From NCBI GenBank assembly GCA_016707005.1, contig JADJIQ010000002.1, positions 434,001-498,000 on the forward strand: 64,000 nt of DNA, read 5' to 3'. Of the stretch, positions 17,597 to 25,766 are shown one piece after another. Below the pieces are notes generated by a model that made no database searches, was not told the DNA's origin, and worked only from the letters and a program-made list of their open reading frames with translations. The stretch is from Ignavibacteria bacterium. Its GTDB lineage: Bacteria; Bacteroidota; Ignavibacteria; Kapaibacteriales; Kapaibacteriaceae. The stretch's first letter is position 1; every line of letters begins with the position of its first letter. The position numbers and the translations under genes are program-made.

Positions 17597-17677
17597 AGTA
17601 ACTGAGTAACTGAGTAACTGAGTAACTGAGTAACTCCGTAACTAGTAAATAGTAACTAGTAACTAGTAATTAGTAAT
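17597..17677. repeat. GTAACTGA/GTAACTAG tandem repeat array
   Basis: About ten units of period 7-8 bp: four perfect GTAACTGA, then GTAACTCC and several GTAACTA variants. The array runs into, and supplies, the stop codon of the minus-strand outer-membrane gene ending at 17670. Confidence 0.88.
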
Positions 17678-18626
17678 AGAACCTCATATCGATCGCCCCT
17701 CCCATAAAGAAGGCTTGCTTCTCGCCCCCTACATCGCCGTATTGACCGTTGATCTGGAGTCCGAATGCGAAGTGTTGTGTGCCGCTGTATCCAACGCGCA
17801 ACGAGCCGGTGGTTACGCTGCTCGATGATTCGGCATCTTCAATTGACGGAGTCTGGCGATAGACCAGTCCTGCAGTGATTGCCATCGGAACGTCTGTTAC
17901 AGGTCGCAGGTCTGTATTGATACCGAAGCCGGTGTTGAAGTACACGCCGGGGTCGCCACCACGGACGATCGCTTCCCCATATACAGCTTCAAGGAAGTAT
18001 GTAAGTCCGAACGTTTCGTTAAAGGCATAGGCAGTACGGGCAGTGAGTCCACTAAGCAATGCCGGTTTGGTTTGCACCAACGGGTTCTCCGCACGAATAG
18101 CACTGCTGTCGATGATCCCCTTGATCCAACTATCTACGTCAACAACTGTCACACTACCATTGGTGAGATCAAGTGAGAGTGTTCCGAGAAACTTCTTGGA
18201 TTCAAACACTTTTACCTTCCAGCCGAGTCCGAATGTTGACGCGGTGTTGACGCCTTGACTCAACAACGACGTAACGTTGGTTCCCAATCGTCCAACAATG
18301 CGGAATGTAGCGTACACGCTCAGCCAGTCCTTAATCCGTTGCTCGTGACTGGCCTGCATGGAGACAACTGCCAAACTTCCCTGCGGAGCCACTACGATTC
18401 GGTCAGCGATCGTGAAGATCGGCAACTGAAGATTGAGTGTTGTTCCGCCCCCTACCGTCACCTGTGAGACTGTTCGGATGAAGGGATTCGGCACCCCCAC
18501 TAAAGGTTGAAAGAGGTGACCACCAAGCACCGGCCCGGGGGAAGGATTGAGGGAACTGTCAACATCCTGAGCGGGCGTCAAAGCCGAAGTAAGGATGAAC
18601 ACCCCGAGCAAAAGGAAATGTCTCAT
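17670..18626 (-). CDS. Predicted outer-membrane beta-barrel protein
   Basis: A 318-residue exported protein with a signal peptide (cleaved near ALTPAQ, residue 20). The rest alternates polar and hydrophobic residues with many aromatic girdle positions and Gly-rich turns, and ends MRFYY, an aromatic C-terminus typical of outer-membrane barrels. I cannot name the family; its length suggests 12-16 strands. Its start overlaps the next gene upstream by ATGA, so both barrels come from one mRNA and may work together. Confidence 0.65.
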   Translation of the reverse strand: MRHFLLLGVFILTSALTPAQDVDSSLNPSPGPVLGGHLFQPLVGVPNPFIRTVSQVTVGGGTTLNLQLPIFTIADRIVVAPQGSLAVVSMQASHEQRIKDWLSVYATFRIVGRLGTNVTSLLSQGVNTASTFGLGWKVKVFESKKFLGTLSLDLTNGSVTVVDVDSWIKGIIDSSAIRAENPLVQTKPALLSGLTARTAYAFNETFGLTYFLEAVYGEAIVRGGDPGVYFNTGFGINTDLRPVTDVPMAITAGLVYRQTPSIEDAESSSSVTTGSLRVGYSGTQHFAFGLQINGQYGDVGGEKQAFFMGGAIDMRFYY

Positions 18627-19273
18627 TGTCCACCTCCAAATGCATACTCAGCAAAGAACCGGAAGGAGAAACCACTCGATCGTAGCACAGGTGCCGGAGG
18701 AAGTGAGTAAAGGGGCTCACCATTCAGCAGATTCGACAAACCTTGTTCATATCGGAGCTCTGGGATCAGCCGGACATCGCCCACTCTGAACATATATCCG
18801 AATCCGAGATAGATACTGCCTTCCATTTTTACGAAGGCACTTGAGATATTGATCGACGTGTCGGGCTCGATCACCTCTACCTTTGCTACATCATGAAATC
18901 GAATAGTGATACCACTGCTGAAATACCAAGTCTGTGCCGCGCCATATATGCGAATACCGATCGGTACAGCGTAGGACGTTAGTGAGAAGTCCCCAACTGC
19001 GTCCAGCGAATCGGTCAATGGAAGTACGTTCGAGACAGTGTTGTTCCGTACGTCATAACCTGCTCCCAACGTCAACTGTATCTCCGGAGTGAAGAAGTAC
19101 CCCGCTGATACTCCGGCTCCATACCCCAAACCGGCCGTGATCGTTTGATCCTCAGGGGAATCGCCGTTCAGTGATAGGTTTTGCACATACCCGGTAAGGC
19201 CGAGATGTACCTGGGCAGAAGCACCTATAATGCTCATGACCATGGCTAGGAAAAGCAGGATGTGTCTCTTCAT
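18623..19273 (-). CDS. Predicted outer-membrane beta-barrel protein (PorT/OmpW-like size)
   Basis: A 216-residue exported protein. The signal peptide ends at ASA-Q (about residue 20). Eight or so amphipathic strands follow (LGYGAGVSAGYFFTPEIQLTLGAGYDV, YAVPIGIRIYG, GSIYLGFGYMF, FSFRFFAEYAF). The final Phe-rich strand is followed by GGGQ. It resembles small opacity-type barrels (outer membrane beta-barrel domain). It is the first gene of a two-gene unit. A TAGTTTTG box sits only 4 nt before the ATG, so the mRNA may be leaderless. Confidence 0.65.
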   Translation of the reverse strand: MKRHILLFLAMVMSIIGASAQVHLGLTGYVQNLSLNGDSPEDQTITAGLGYGAGVSAGYFFTPEIQLTLGAGYDVRNNTVSNVLPLTDSLDAVGDFSLTSYAVPIGIRIYGAAQTWYFSSGITIRFHDVAKVEVIEPDTSINISSAFVKMEGSIYLGFGYMFRVGDVRLIPELRYEQGLSNLLNGEPLYSLPPAPVLRSSGFSFRFFAEYAFGGGQ

Positions 19274-19277
19274 CCCA

Positions 19278-19285
19278 CAAAACTA
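19278..19285 (-). promoter_or_regulatory. TAnnTTTG box 4 nt from the ATG of the barrel gene
   Basis: Reading on the minus strand: TAGTTTTG, TGGG, ATG. The spacing leaves no room for a normal 5' UTR, which suggests a leaderless transcript. Confidence 0.45.
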
Positions 19286-19315
19286 CTGAATGCCGTAACT
19301 CCGTAACTGCCTTTG

Positions 19316-19323
19316 TATATTTG
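19316..19323 (+). promoter_or_regulatory. TAnnTTTG promoter box of the DUF1801 gene
   Basis: TATATTTG, 32 bp before the ATG at 19356, identical to the box upstream of rhlE. A short GTAACTCC repeat (19293-19309) lies just upstream. Confidence 0.5.
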
Positions 19324-19355
19324 CACTTCATTACAGCTCCTGAAGCACTCAACAC

Positions 19356-20354
19356 ATGACCCAGTCAGACGAACAACACCAAGCTCCGTCACATTCTTCT
19401 TCCCCAGCTGAAGGGGGCTCATCAGACAGCGAAGGACGCAATAGACGACGCAGACGTCGTGGCGGACGCCGCGGTGATGGACAAAGCCAGGAACCACGTG
19501 AAGGTGCTGACCGCCGTCCGGCCCAAGGCGGAGACGATGACCGTCCAACCGTTAGCCACGCGGATACGCGTATCGACCGAGGATCTGAGCGCCCTGCCGA
19601 GACATCAGAAGGTCGCCCCGAAGCAGACGGCACCGGTGGTGGTGCAGACGCCGATCGCAAGCGCAAGCGCCGTCGCAAGAAACGCTCAGGCAGCGAACCA
19701 CAAGGCCAAAACGCAGGCGGAGAAGATCAACAACAAGCATCCGATGCGGACGGACAAGCTCCGGCTGCTCCCTCCCAAGGCCAGCCACAGCGTGAACAGC
19801 AACCCCGCGAACAACAACCGCGCGAGCAACAACCGCGTGGTGGTGGACGTCCGGGTGACCGCAGACGTGAACCAGCGGAGAAGAAGGAACGCGCACCTCG
19901 CGGCTCCGTCCTCCAACGCCGTGTCACCCGTGGCGAATACAACGACGCTCCGGTCCAAAAGGAAGAACCGGTTGTTGTTGCCCCGATCAATGCCGTTAAC
20001 GTGGATGCCTACATTGCCCACCATAAGGGATGGCAGCGCGAAGTCCTGACCACCCTTCGAAGCATCATTCGTTCCGCGGCCGGCGAGATCGACGAAAGCA
20101 TCCTGTGGTCGCAGCCGGTGTTCTCGATGAACGGACCGGTCTGTTACCTCAAGGCCTTTACCGACCACGTGAACTTTGGCTTCTGGCGTGGAACCGAACT
20201 GGAAGATCCGGACGGACTTCTTGTTGGCGACCTCACGAAGATGCGCCACATCACGCTTCGATCAACGAATGACGTGAAGCGCGACTTGTTTGAATCGATG
20301 GTCCGTCAAGCCGTCCGTTTGAACCGTGATAAGGGCGACCCTACACTGTCATAA
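19356..20354 (+). CDS. DUF1801-domain protein with long basic low-complexity N-terminus
   Basis: A 332-residue protein of two parts. Residues 1-205 are disordered and highly charged: an Arg/Gly run (RRRRRRGGRRG), a Lys/Arg run (RKRKRRRKKR) and a triple REQQP repeat, resembling nucleic-acid-binding tails of RNase E or Rho. Residues about 210-325 are a DUF1801/YdhG domain (HHKGWQREVLTTLRSIIRSAA, ESILWSQPVFSMNG, VNFGFWRGTELEDPDGLLVGD, MRHITLRS). The function of DUF1801 is not established. The long tail is unusual for the family, which is normally 110-150 residues. The 3' end overlaps nadB by 14 bp. Confidence 0.7.
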   Translation: MTQSDEQHQAPSHSSSPAEGGSSDSEGRNRRRRRRGGRRGDGQSQEPREGADRRPAQGGDDDRPTVSHADTRIDRGSERPAETSEGRPEADGTGGGADADRKRKRRRKKRSGSEPQGQNAGGEDQQQASDADGQAPAAPSQGQPQREQQPREQQPREQQPRGGGRPGDRRREPAEKKERAPRGSVLQRRVTRGEYNDAPVQKEEPVVVAPINAVNVDAYIAHHKGWQREVLTTLRSIIRSAAGEIDESILWSQPVFSMNGPVCYLKAFTDHVNFGFWRGTELEDPDGLLVGDLTKMRHITLRSTNDVKRDLFESMVRQAVRLNRDKGDPTLS

Positions 20355-21858
20355 CAGTTCCCTGCTGCGATCCGATGGATTCCGCATACACCCGCGCATA
20401 CGCAGATAGCGTCCGTGCGTCGTGGCTTGTGTCTCGATCCGATGACTCGGATGTCAATCTCTTCTCAATCTCCGCTGCGAGTTCTGAGACGGCATCCACA
20501 TAACGGAGCTTCGTATCATCAAGCGCCGCATGCTGCAACAATGTCTTCAGCTCGTGAAGCAAAACATTGATGGACAGATCAGCCCCCTTCACAGAACTTG
20601 GTGACAGGCGTTCAATAGATGGGGCTTCAGTTGTGGCTGCGCATGATGCGGACGCTGCGCCGGATATCCGCTCTGCTGCATTCAAGGCCATCACGCCCGC
20701 TTCGAGCAAGGAATTCGAAGCGAGTCGATTCGAACCATGCATGCCGGTTCGGGCACATTCTCCTATCGCAAATAAGCCCGGCAGAGACGTTGTCCCGTCA
20801 AGTCCCGCTTCGATCCCGCCACACTGATAGTGGGCTCCAGGTCGAACAGGTATCAGATCCCTTGATGGATCGAAGTATTCACGTGAACAGAGGTCCATGA
20901 AGCCCGGAAACTGTTGGTGAAGTACGCCGGTTGGAAGGTGTCGACAATCCAGATAGACTCTATCAGTTGCCGTTATCTCCATCTCTTGGAGCATGGCAGA
21001 AGAAACAACATCACGTGGTGCCAACTCACCACGTTTGTCATACCGTTCCATGAACCGCTCGCCGATATTGTTCACGAGATAGGCACCGGCTCCTCGCAGT
21101 GCCTCGGTGATGAGTGGTCTTGACGTATGTGTGCCGGATGAGACTAACACGGTTGGGTGAAACTGCATCCATTGAAGATCCACAACGGGCAGACGGAGCG
21201 AACGCGCGAGTTCAACTGCATCGCCAATGGCTGTGGGAAGATTGGATGAGTACCCAAAGGCATTTCCGGAACCGCCCATAGCGAGGATCACGTGGTGTGC
21301 ATGTACAAGGAGCGCTCTGTTCGATGCAGAGTGATCGATCTCAAGCTGCCACTGATCTGCGTCAATGCGACGTATCGCGGTGAGTCGCATTCCCTCGCGC
21401 ACGGAGATGGAGTGAGAAGCTGCAATGGCGGTATGCAACGTAGACATGATTGTGGCACCGGTGGCATCCGACGTATGGATCACCCGTGGTCGATGATGTC
21501 CGCCCTCAAGTGCATAGTGATAGTGATCGTCGCTTGTTCTGTCAAAGGCCACTCCATGTCCTTCCAGGTAGGCTACAAGTCTTGGCGCAGCCAGAAGGAT
21601 CTCGCGAACGGCTTTCGGGTCACTCCTCATGTTTCCAGCAACGAGCGTGTCGTGGACATGCCGATCAAGGTCATCTTCAACGTCAGCACATGGAAGTGCA
21701 ATTCCTCCTTGGGCCAGCTGACTTGAGCATTCCGTTATCGCCCCTTTCGAGATCATTACAATGGAGAGATCGGGTCGCAATTCGGACAGGCGCAGCGCTG
21801 CGATGGATCCGGCTATTCCTGATCCTACGATGGCGATGTCATACGACGAGTTGATCAC
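20341..21858 (-). CDS. nadB: L-aspartate oxidase
   Basis: A 505-residue flavoenzyme that oxidises L-aspartate to iminoaspartate, the first step of de novo NAD synthesis. The FAD-binding motif GSGIAGS is at about 12-18. Further motifs are SSQLAQGGIA, VEGH-type substrate loop, RVIHTSDATGATIM, ALRGAGAYLVNNIGERFM and the second FAD motif HYQCGGIEAGLDG, GLFAIGECARTGMHGSNRLASNSLLE. Length is slightly short of the usual 520-540. Its start overlaps the end of nadA by 4 bp, so the two-enzyme quinolinate module is translationally coupled. Confidence 0.95.
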   Translation of the reverse strand: MINSSYDIAIVGSGIAGSIAALRLSELRPDLSIVMISKGAITECSSQLAQGGIALPCADVEDDLDRHVHDTLVAGNMRSDPKAVREILLAAPRLVAYLEGHGVAFDRTSDDHYHYALEGGHHRPRVIHTSDATGATIMSTLHTAIAASHSISVREGMRLTAIRRIDADQWQLEIDHSASNRALLVHAHHVILAMGGSGNAFGYSSNLPTAIGDAVELARSLRLPVVDLQWMQFHPTVLVSSGTHTSRPLITEALRGAGAYLVNNIGERFMERYDKRGELAPRDVVSSAMLQEMEITATDRVYLDCRHLPTGVLHQQFPGFMDLCSREYFDPSRDLIPVRPGAHYQCGGIEAGLDGTTSLPGLFAIGECARTGMHGSNRLASNSLLEAGVMALNAAERISGAASASCAATTEAPSIERLSPSSVKGADLSINVLLHELKTLLQHAALDDTKLRYVDAVSELAAEIEKRLTSESSDRDTSHDARTLSAYARVYAESIGSQQGTVMTV

Positions 21859-22790
21859 GTCTGTTCAGCGAACATGCGAAGGATCGGAGCTCGTGCACGT
21901 TCCAGTAACTCCGGTTCGATCTCGATCCGCGGCTGTAGAGTCACGAGTGCATTGTGGACGAGCTCAAGTGTGTTCTTCTTCATGTGCGGACACTCGCTGC
22001 ATGCACATTCTGTGACGTGTTTTGGAGGTGCGGGGATGAGCGTTGCTTCAGGAGCTACTTTTTGCATCTCGATCAGGATGCCTGCTTCGGTGGCAACGAT
22101 GAATCTTCCCTGCGGATGTTCCGCAACGTAACGCAACAGATAGGATGTAGAACCGATCACATCAGAGATCTTGAGAACGGCTTCTGTGCATTCCGGATGA
22201 GCAAGAACCACAGCCTCGGGATCCTTATCCTTTGCGCGTGATATCTGCACCGCGTCGAACACATCATGCACTTCACAATGTCCATTCCATGTGAGTATTT
22301 CTCGACCGGAGCGTTCCGCAAGCCAGCGCCCTAGGTTCCTATCGGGACCAAATAGGATCGGTCGGCCTTCGGGAATGCGACTGATGATGGATTCGGCATT
22401 GCTTGATGTACAGACAACGTGACTCATTGCCTTGAGTTCAAGGCTGCTATTGACATAACTCACAACTTCGTGATCCGGATGTTCGTCGATGAACCTGCGA
22501 TAGGCATCGGGCGGACTTTGCTCAACCAGCGAACAGCTGGCTTCAAGAGTTGGCGCCAGTACGATCTTGTCGGGATTCAAGAGTTTTGCAGTCTCCGCCA
22601 TGAACCGCACACCTGCGATAAGGATCACATCAGCATGTGACCCCTGTGCCTTGGCTGCGAGCTGCAGACTGTCCCCGATCCAATCAGCTACTGATTGGAT
22701 CCGCTCGTCCTGGTAATAATGAGCGTAAATCACGGCGTTCTGCCGCCTCTTCAGCTCTGCGATCCGGTCTGTGAGTTCTGACATCTGCAT
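21855..22790 (-). CDS. nadA: Quinolinate synthase A
   Basis: A 311-residue iron-sulfur enzyme that condenses iminoaspartate with dihydroxyacetone phosphate to quinolinate. Three conserved cluster cysteines are visible: EASCSLVE, AHPEC and SECPHMK. The N-terminus AVIYAHYYQDERIQSVADWIGDSLQLA and the motif VSYVNSSLELKAMSHVVCTSSNA are typical. It precedes nadB; no nadC is in the window. A TAAATTGC box lies 6 nt upstream of the ATG, so it may have its own promoter separate from metX-hom 50 bp away. Confidence 0.95.
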   Translation of the reverse strand: MQMSELTDRIAELKRRQNAVIYAHYYQDERIQSVADWIGDSLQLAAKAQGSHADVILIAGVRFMAETAKLLNPDKIVLAPTLEASCSLVEQSPPDAYRRFIDEHPDHEVVSYVNSSLELKAMSHVVCTSSNAESIISRIPEGRPILFGPDRNLGRWLAERSGREILTWNGHCEVHDVFDAVQISRAKDKDPEAVVLAHPECTEAVLKISDVIGSTSYLLRYVAEHPQGRFIVATEAGILIEMQKVAPEATLIPAPPKHVTECACSECPHMKKNTLELVHNALVTLQPRIEIEPELLERARAPILRMFAEQT

Positions 22791-22841
22791 GCAATTTAAG
22801 ACGTGGTTGTCTGATTTGTATTACACCCTATCACGACCACC

Positions 22842-24035
22842 TCAATCCTCCGGGATCAAAGCAATGAAGGTCTCGGAATCAAGGAATGCGGCACTGGTGT
22901 GGAGTGCGTCGAGCTGGACGTGACCGATCACGTACCGTCCGGTTGAACTCCGATGGTCAACCTCCACAACCGAGAATGGTATGCTCGTGATCTGCTCGTT
23001 CGTCCCACGAACGTAGATGGCAACTTCCACATCGTGGTTCACAACCGGACGTGACGCCTGGGCAAGCTTCTTGTATTCATATCGATACCCGTACCGCAAC
23101 GCGGCGATATCGGACAACACAGCCGATGCAGTTGGGCCACCCCCTGCCCCCTTCCCTACTAGTAACTGGGCATCGGAGAATGCAGCGGTCAGACGCACGG
23201 CATTGACCTCATTGCGGACACCTGCCAAGGGGCTTGTGTTCTGTGCCAAGGCCGGCAAGGCAAGAAGAGACAATCCGCTTCCGTGCAGCTGAACACGCGA
23301 CAAGAGTTTGATGGTACGTTGTTGTTGTTGTGCGATCGAGATGTCGAACGGCGTAACGGACGTGATCCCTCTGCGCACGATCTGCGTTGGATCTACAACC
23401 ACCCCAAATGCATGGGCAGCAATGATGGTTGTCTTGAATGCTGCATCAAAGGCCTCGACGTCCAGCGTTGGATCACTCTCGGCAAATCCAAGCTTCTGCG
23501 CCTGTGAAAGCGCCGATGCATAGCCCCCTGACGATGGTTCGTGGAGTGCTGTGAGGATGTAGTTGGTGGTACCATTGACGATGCCCTCTACGCGACTCAA
23601 CATGTCGTTGTCGTAGTACTCCTCAAGATTCCGAATGATGGGTATACTCCCACACGTAGATGCCTCATAGAGCAACGATGACCCGGTCTCGCGTTGAATA
23701 TCGAGGAGCTCTTGAAGTCGTGTAGCAACAAGACGTTTGTTGGCTGTAACAACTGACTTCCCATTTCGCAATGCCGTACTCACGATGTCAAATGCTGCCT
23801 CAGCATCATCGATGAGTTCCACAACAACATTGATGTATGGGTCGGTGAGAATGTCTTCCTTGTGAAAGGTAAAGGATGAAGCAGGTAGGGGGCGGTCCTT
23901 AAACCTGTCTTTGACGCAGATCCGTGATACCTCGGCTTGGAGTCCGGGTGTGCGATGTAACACGTCGTAGAGGCCTTGCCCTACTACGCCAAAACCAAAG
24001 AGTCCGATCCGTTGTGTTGGAAGTGTTGTGCTCAT
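22842..24035 (-). CDS. hom: Homoserine dehydrogenase
   Basis: A 397-residue enzyme that reduces aspartate semialdehyde to homoserine, the branch point for Met and Thr. The NAD(P) motif GFGVVGQG is at 14-21. Further motifs are VTANKRLVA, GSIPIIRNL, VEGIVNGTTNYILTAL and FAESDPTLDVEAFDAAFK. I do not recognise an ACT regulatory domain; the last 90 residues are a shorter alpha-beta extension. Allosteric Thr feedback may thus be missing. It overlaps metX by ATGA and shares its attenuator-like leader, so Met supply would control homoserine formation and acylation together. Confidence 0.93.
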   Translation of the reverse strand: MSTTLPTQRIGLFGFGVVGQGLYDVLHRTPGLQAEVSRICVKDRFKDRPLPASSFTFHKEDILTDPYINVVVELIDDAEAAFDIVSTALRNGKSVVTANKRLVATRLQELLDIQRETGSSLLYEASTCGSIPIIRNLEEYYDNDMLSRVEGIVNGTTNYILTALHEPSSGGYASALSQAQKLGFAESDPTLDVEAFDAAFKTTIIAAHAFGVVVDPTQIVRRGITSVTPFDISIAQQQQRTIKLLSRVQLHGSGLSLLALPALAQNTSPLAGVRNEVNAVRLTAAFSDAQLLVGKGAGGGPTASAVLSDIAALRYGYRYEYKKLAQASRPVVNHDVEVAIYVRGTNEQITSIPFSVVEVDHRSSTGRYVIGHVQLDALHTSAAFLDSETFIALIPED

Positions 24036-25039
24036 GAGAAGATGTTTTCTTGGTGAAGGATGATGGAGAGTTTTCGTTGGTCTATCAAGAATGCGTCGTG
24101 TCCAGCCGCAGATGTGAGTCTGCGATATCGTGAACGCGGTATCATGTCACCGATAAAGTGTTGCTCTGCTTCAGGAAAGAGCAGATCGGAGTCGATCCCG
24201 ACAACAAGAGTTTTGGCCGTTATAGATCGCAGGGCTACACCGATGCCGCCTCTTCCACGCCCAATGTCGTGACTGTCCATAGCGCGGGTAAGAGCATGGT
24301 ATGCATGTGCACTGAACCGATGTGCCAGCTTCAACCCCTGATGGCGTTGATAGGAGTCGGCATGAAAGTCCTCTATCCGCTCGTCGTCTTCACGTTGTCG
24401 CACGTTGAAGAGCACGGGTGTTCTGTACGAAATCATACCCATTGCGCGTGCGGCGATAAGTCCCGCTGCACCACCCTCAGGTCTATCTTCATAGAACGTT
24501 GGGTCAGCCTCCAAGGCAAGTCTCTGCGCCGTATTGAAAGCAACGGCCCACGGCGAATGTTTCGAATTGGTTGCAACGGGCACAATACGCTCTACAACCT
24601 TTGGTTCGAGTAGTGCCCATTCGAGCACATGTTGTCCACCCATCGACCCACCGATGAGCGTATGAATGCGCTCAACACCAAGCTCTTGTCGCAGCCGAAT
24701 GAACGCCCGCACCTGATCCCGCGCCGTTACCAGCGGGAACGATCCAAACAAGGGGCTCCCTGTTTCGCTCGGTGATGTTGGGCCTGTTGATCCATAGCAC
24801 GAACCGATCATGTTCGCACAGACAACGAAGTACCTGTTCGTATCAATGATGCGATCTGGTCCTACGAGTCCGCTCCACCACGATGCAGCATCGCTGTTAC
24901 CCGTGAGTGCGTGACAGATCCAGATCACATTGTCGGCATCTGCTGACAACGTCCCATAGGTATGATAGGCGATCTCCAGTGGTGAGATCGATGAGCCCCC
25001 TTCCAATACAAAAGGAAGTGGATCTCGATAGGTGTGCAT
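24032..25039 (-). CDS. metX: Homoserine O-acetyltransferase
   Basis: A 335-residue alpha/beta hydrolase that acylates homoserine in methionine synthesis. Motifs are YHTYGTLS, NVIWICHALTGNSDAASWW, the nucleophile elbow LIGGSMGGQHVLEW, the RPEGGAAGLIAARAMGMISYRTP lid, the catalytic Asp in LVVGIDSDLLFP and His in AGHDAFLID. The start has GGAGG 8 nt upstream. It is the first gene of metX-hom. About 55 nt upstream lies a terminator hairpin preceded by a Met-rich leader ORF, so expression should rise when charged tRNA-Met is scarce. Confidence 0.94.
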   Translation of the reverse strand: MHTYRDPLPFVLEGGSSISPLEIAYHTYGTLSADADNVIWICHALTGNSDAASWWSGLVGPDRIIDTNRYFVVCANMIGSCYGSTGPTSPSETGSPLFGSFPLVTARDQVRAFIRLRQELGVERIHTLIGGSMGGQHVLEWALLEPKVVERIVPVATNSKHSPWAVAFNTAQRLALEADPTFYEDRPEGGAAGLIAARAMGMISYRTPVLFNVRQREDDERIEDFHADSYQRHQGLKLAHRFSAHAYHALTRAMDSHDIGRGRGGIGVALRSITAKTLVVGIDSDLLFPEAEQHFIGDMIPRSRYRRLTSAAGHDAFLIDQRKLSIILHQENIFS

Positions 25040-25092
25040 AATGGCCTCCGGTGGTGATCTGGGAGGCGCTTCGCATTCTGTGTATCAGAAAT

Positions 25093-25126
25093 AAAAAACG
25101 CCATCCCCGGTGAAAGGAATGGCGTT
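25093..25126 (-). terminator. Attenuator terminator hairpin upstream of metX
   Basis: On the minus strand, AACGCCATTCC (25126-25116) pairs with GGGGATGGCGTT (25108-25097). The stem has 11 bp with one G-U pair and a loop of about 8 nt, followed by six U. The hairpin lies between the Met-rich leader ORF and metX in the same direction, so it must be conditional for metX to be expressed. Confidence 0.88.
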
Positions 25127-25167
25127 TGTTCGTTGTTCTACGTTGCGGTTCTTACCCGCGCCACTCC
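25116..25167 (-). promoter_or_regulatory. Antiterminator pairing of the metX leader
   Basis: GGAGTGGCG (25167-25159), in the last codons of the leader ORF, is complementary to CGCCATTCC (25124-25116), the 5' arm of the terminator: 9 bp with one G-U pair. The two structures exclude each other. A further AACGCCAT at 25240-25233 near the leader start can pair with GTGGCG, which gives a 1:2, 2:3, 3:4 scheme as in trp-type attenuators. Confidence 0.75.
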
Positions 25168-25250
25168 TCACTGGACATGTGCATACACATCATCATGCAG
25201 CTGTGCATCATGGTGGACATGTTCGTGTTGATATGGCGTTGGGCGTTCAT
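25152..25250 (-). CDS. Methionine-rich leader peptide of metX-hom (32 aa)
   Basis: A 32-codon ORF, ATG at 25250 and TAA at 25154-25152. Nine of 32 residues are Met (positions 1, 11, 14, 15, 19, 20, 21, 23, 25), five of them within codons 19-25 (MMMCMHM). It ends SSEEWRG. It has no homology I recognise and is too short to be an enzyme. It lies between a TATGTTTG box and an intrinsic terminator, and its last codons contain the antiterminator strand. A ribosome stalled on the Met codons would leave that strand free and let transcription enter metX. A metal-binding micropeptide is the alternative, but the RNA structure favours a leader peptide. Confidence 0.8.
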   Translation of the reverse strand: MNAQRHINTNMSTMMHSCMMMCMHMSSEEWRG

Positions 25251-25257
25251 TGAATCC

Positions 25258-25265
25258 CAAACATA
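25258..25265 (-). promoter_or_regulatory. TAnnTTTG promoter box of the met leader
   Basis: On the minus strand, TATGTTTG is followed by 7 nt and the leader-peptide ATG. The transcript would start at or within a few bases of the leader ORF. Confidence 0.55.
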
Positions 25266-25317
25266 CTACATTGTTCAACTCTCTTCCAAATCTCTAACAA
25301 TCTAGCACTCTAACAAT

Positions 25318-25710
25318 CTAAAGCGTTTGAGGCGGCATCGGCATTGGGAAATGTGGACGTTTTGGTTGCAATGCTCTGCGTCTGATGCCAAAGAGCACAA
25401 ACATGTTGAAGAAGTGCCAGAAGCCCAGGACAAGGACGATCCAACCGATCTTACGACCTAGGATGACCATGAATGTGCCGAGAGAGTCCGGCGCGGAATA
25501 TTCATATACAGTAACCAAGACATAGCCGATGTTTACGAGGTAGAATCCTGTGAGAAGTAATCTGTTCACGCTCTCTGAGAGTTCCTTATTGCCCCGAAAG
25601 ATGTCAACAAGAAACACGGCACCGTGCCGAAAGAGCGTCCGTGCAACATACACTGTTGCAGCAATGCTGAACACGAGGTACAGCGTGTAGAGGACTTCGG
25701 AGGAGATCAT
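25318..25710 (-). CDS. Hypothetical small integral membrane protein
   Basis: A 130-residue protein with three or four membrane segments: about residues 5-22 (VLYTLYLVFSIAATVYVA), 49-68 (LLLTGFYLVNIGYVLVTV) and 80-108 (FMVILGRKIGWIVLVLGFWHFFNMFVLF). The C-terminus is short, basic and Pro/Met-rich (PKRPHFPMPMPPQTL). I do not recognise the family, though similar proteins of unknown role are seen in FCB genomes. It lies 57 bp downstream of a GbsR-type regulator in the same direction and may be its target. The 3' flank carries short CTAACAATCTA repeats (25293-25320). Confidence 0.6.
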   Translation of the reverse strand: MISSEVLYTLYLVFSIAATVYVARTLFRHGAVFLVDIFRGNKELSESVNRLLLTGFYLVNIGYVLVTVYEYSAPDSLGTFMVILGRKIGWIVLVLGFWHFFNMFVLFGIRRRALQPKRPHFPMPMPPQTL

Positions 25711-25766
25711 GACACGTTCCTTACAGTTGTTTTAGAAAACATTGAAACGACAAAACAAAAAAACAC

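Noticed and set aside
19459..20049. Alternative frame of 196 codons inside the DUF1801 gene
   Set aside because: It arises from the biased low-complexity region; the other frame has the domain, the promoter and a proper start.
25152..25250. Met/His/Cys-rich micropeptide as a metal-binding protein
   Set aside because: Considered first because of MMHSCMMMCMHM. The mutually exclusive terminator and antiterminator around it and the downstream metX-hom genes explain the Met codons better.
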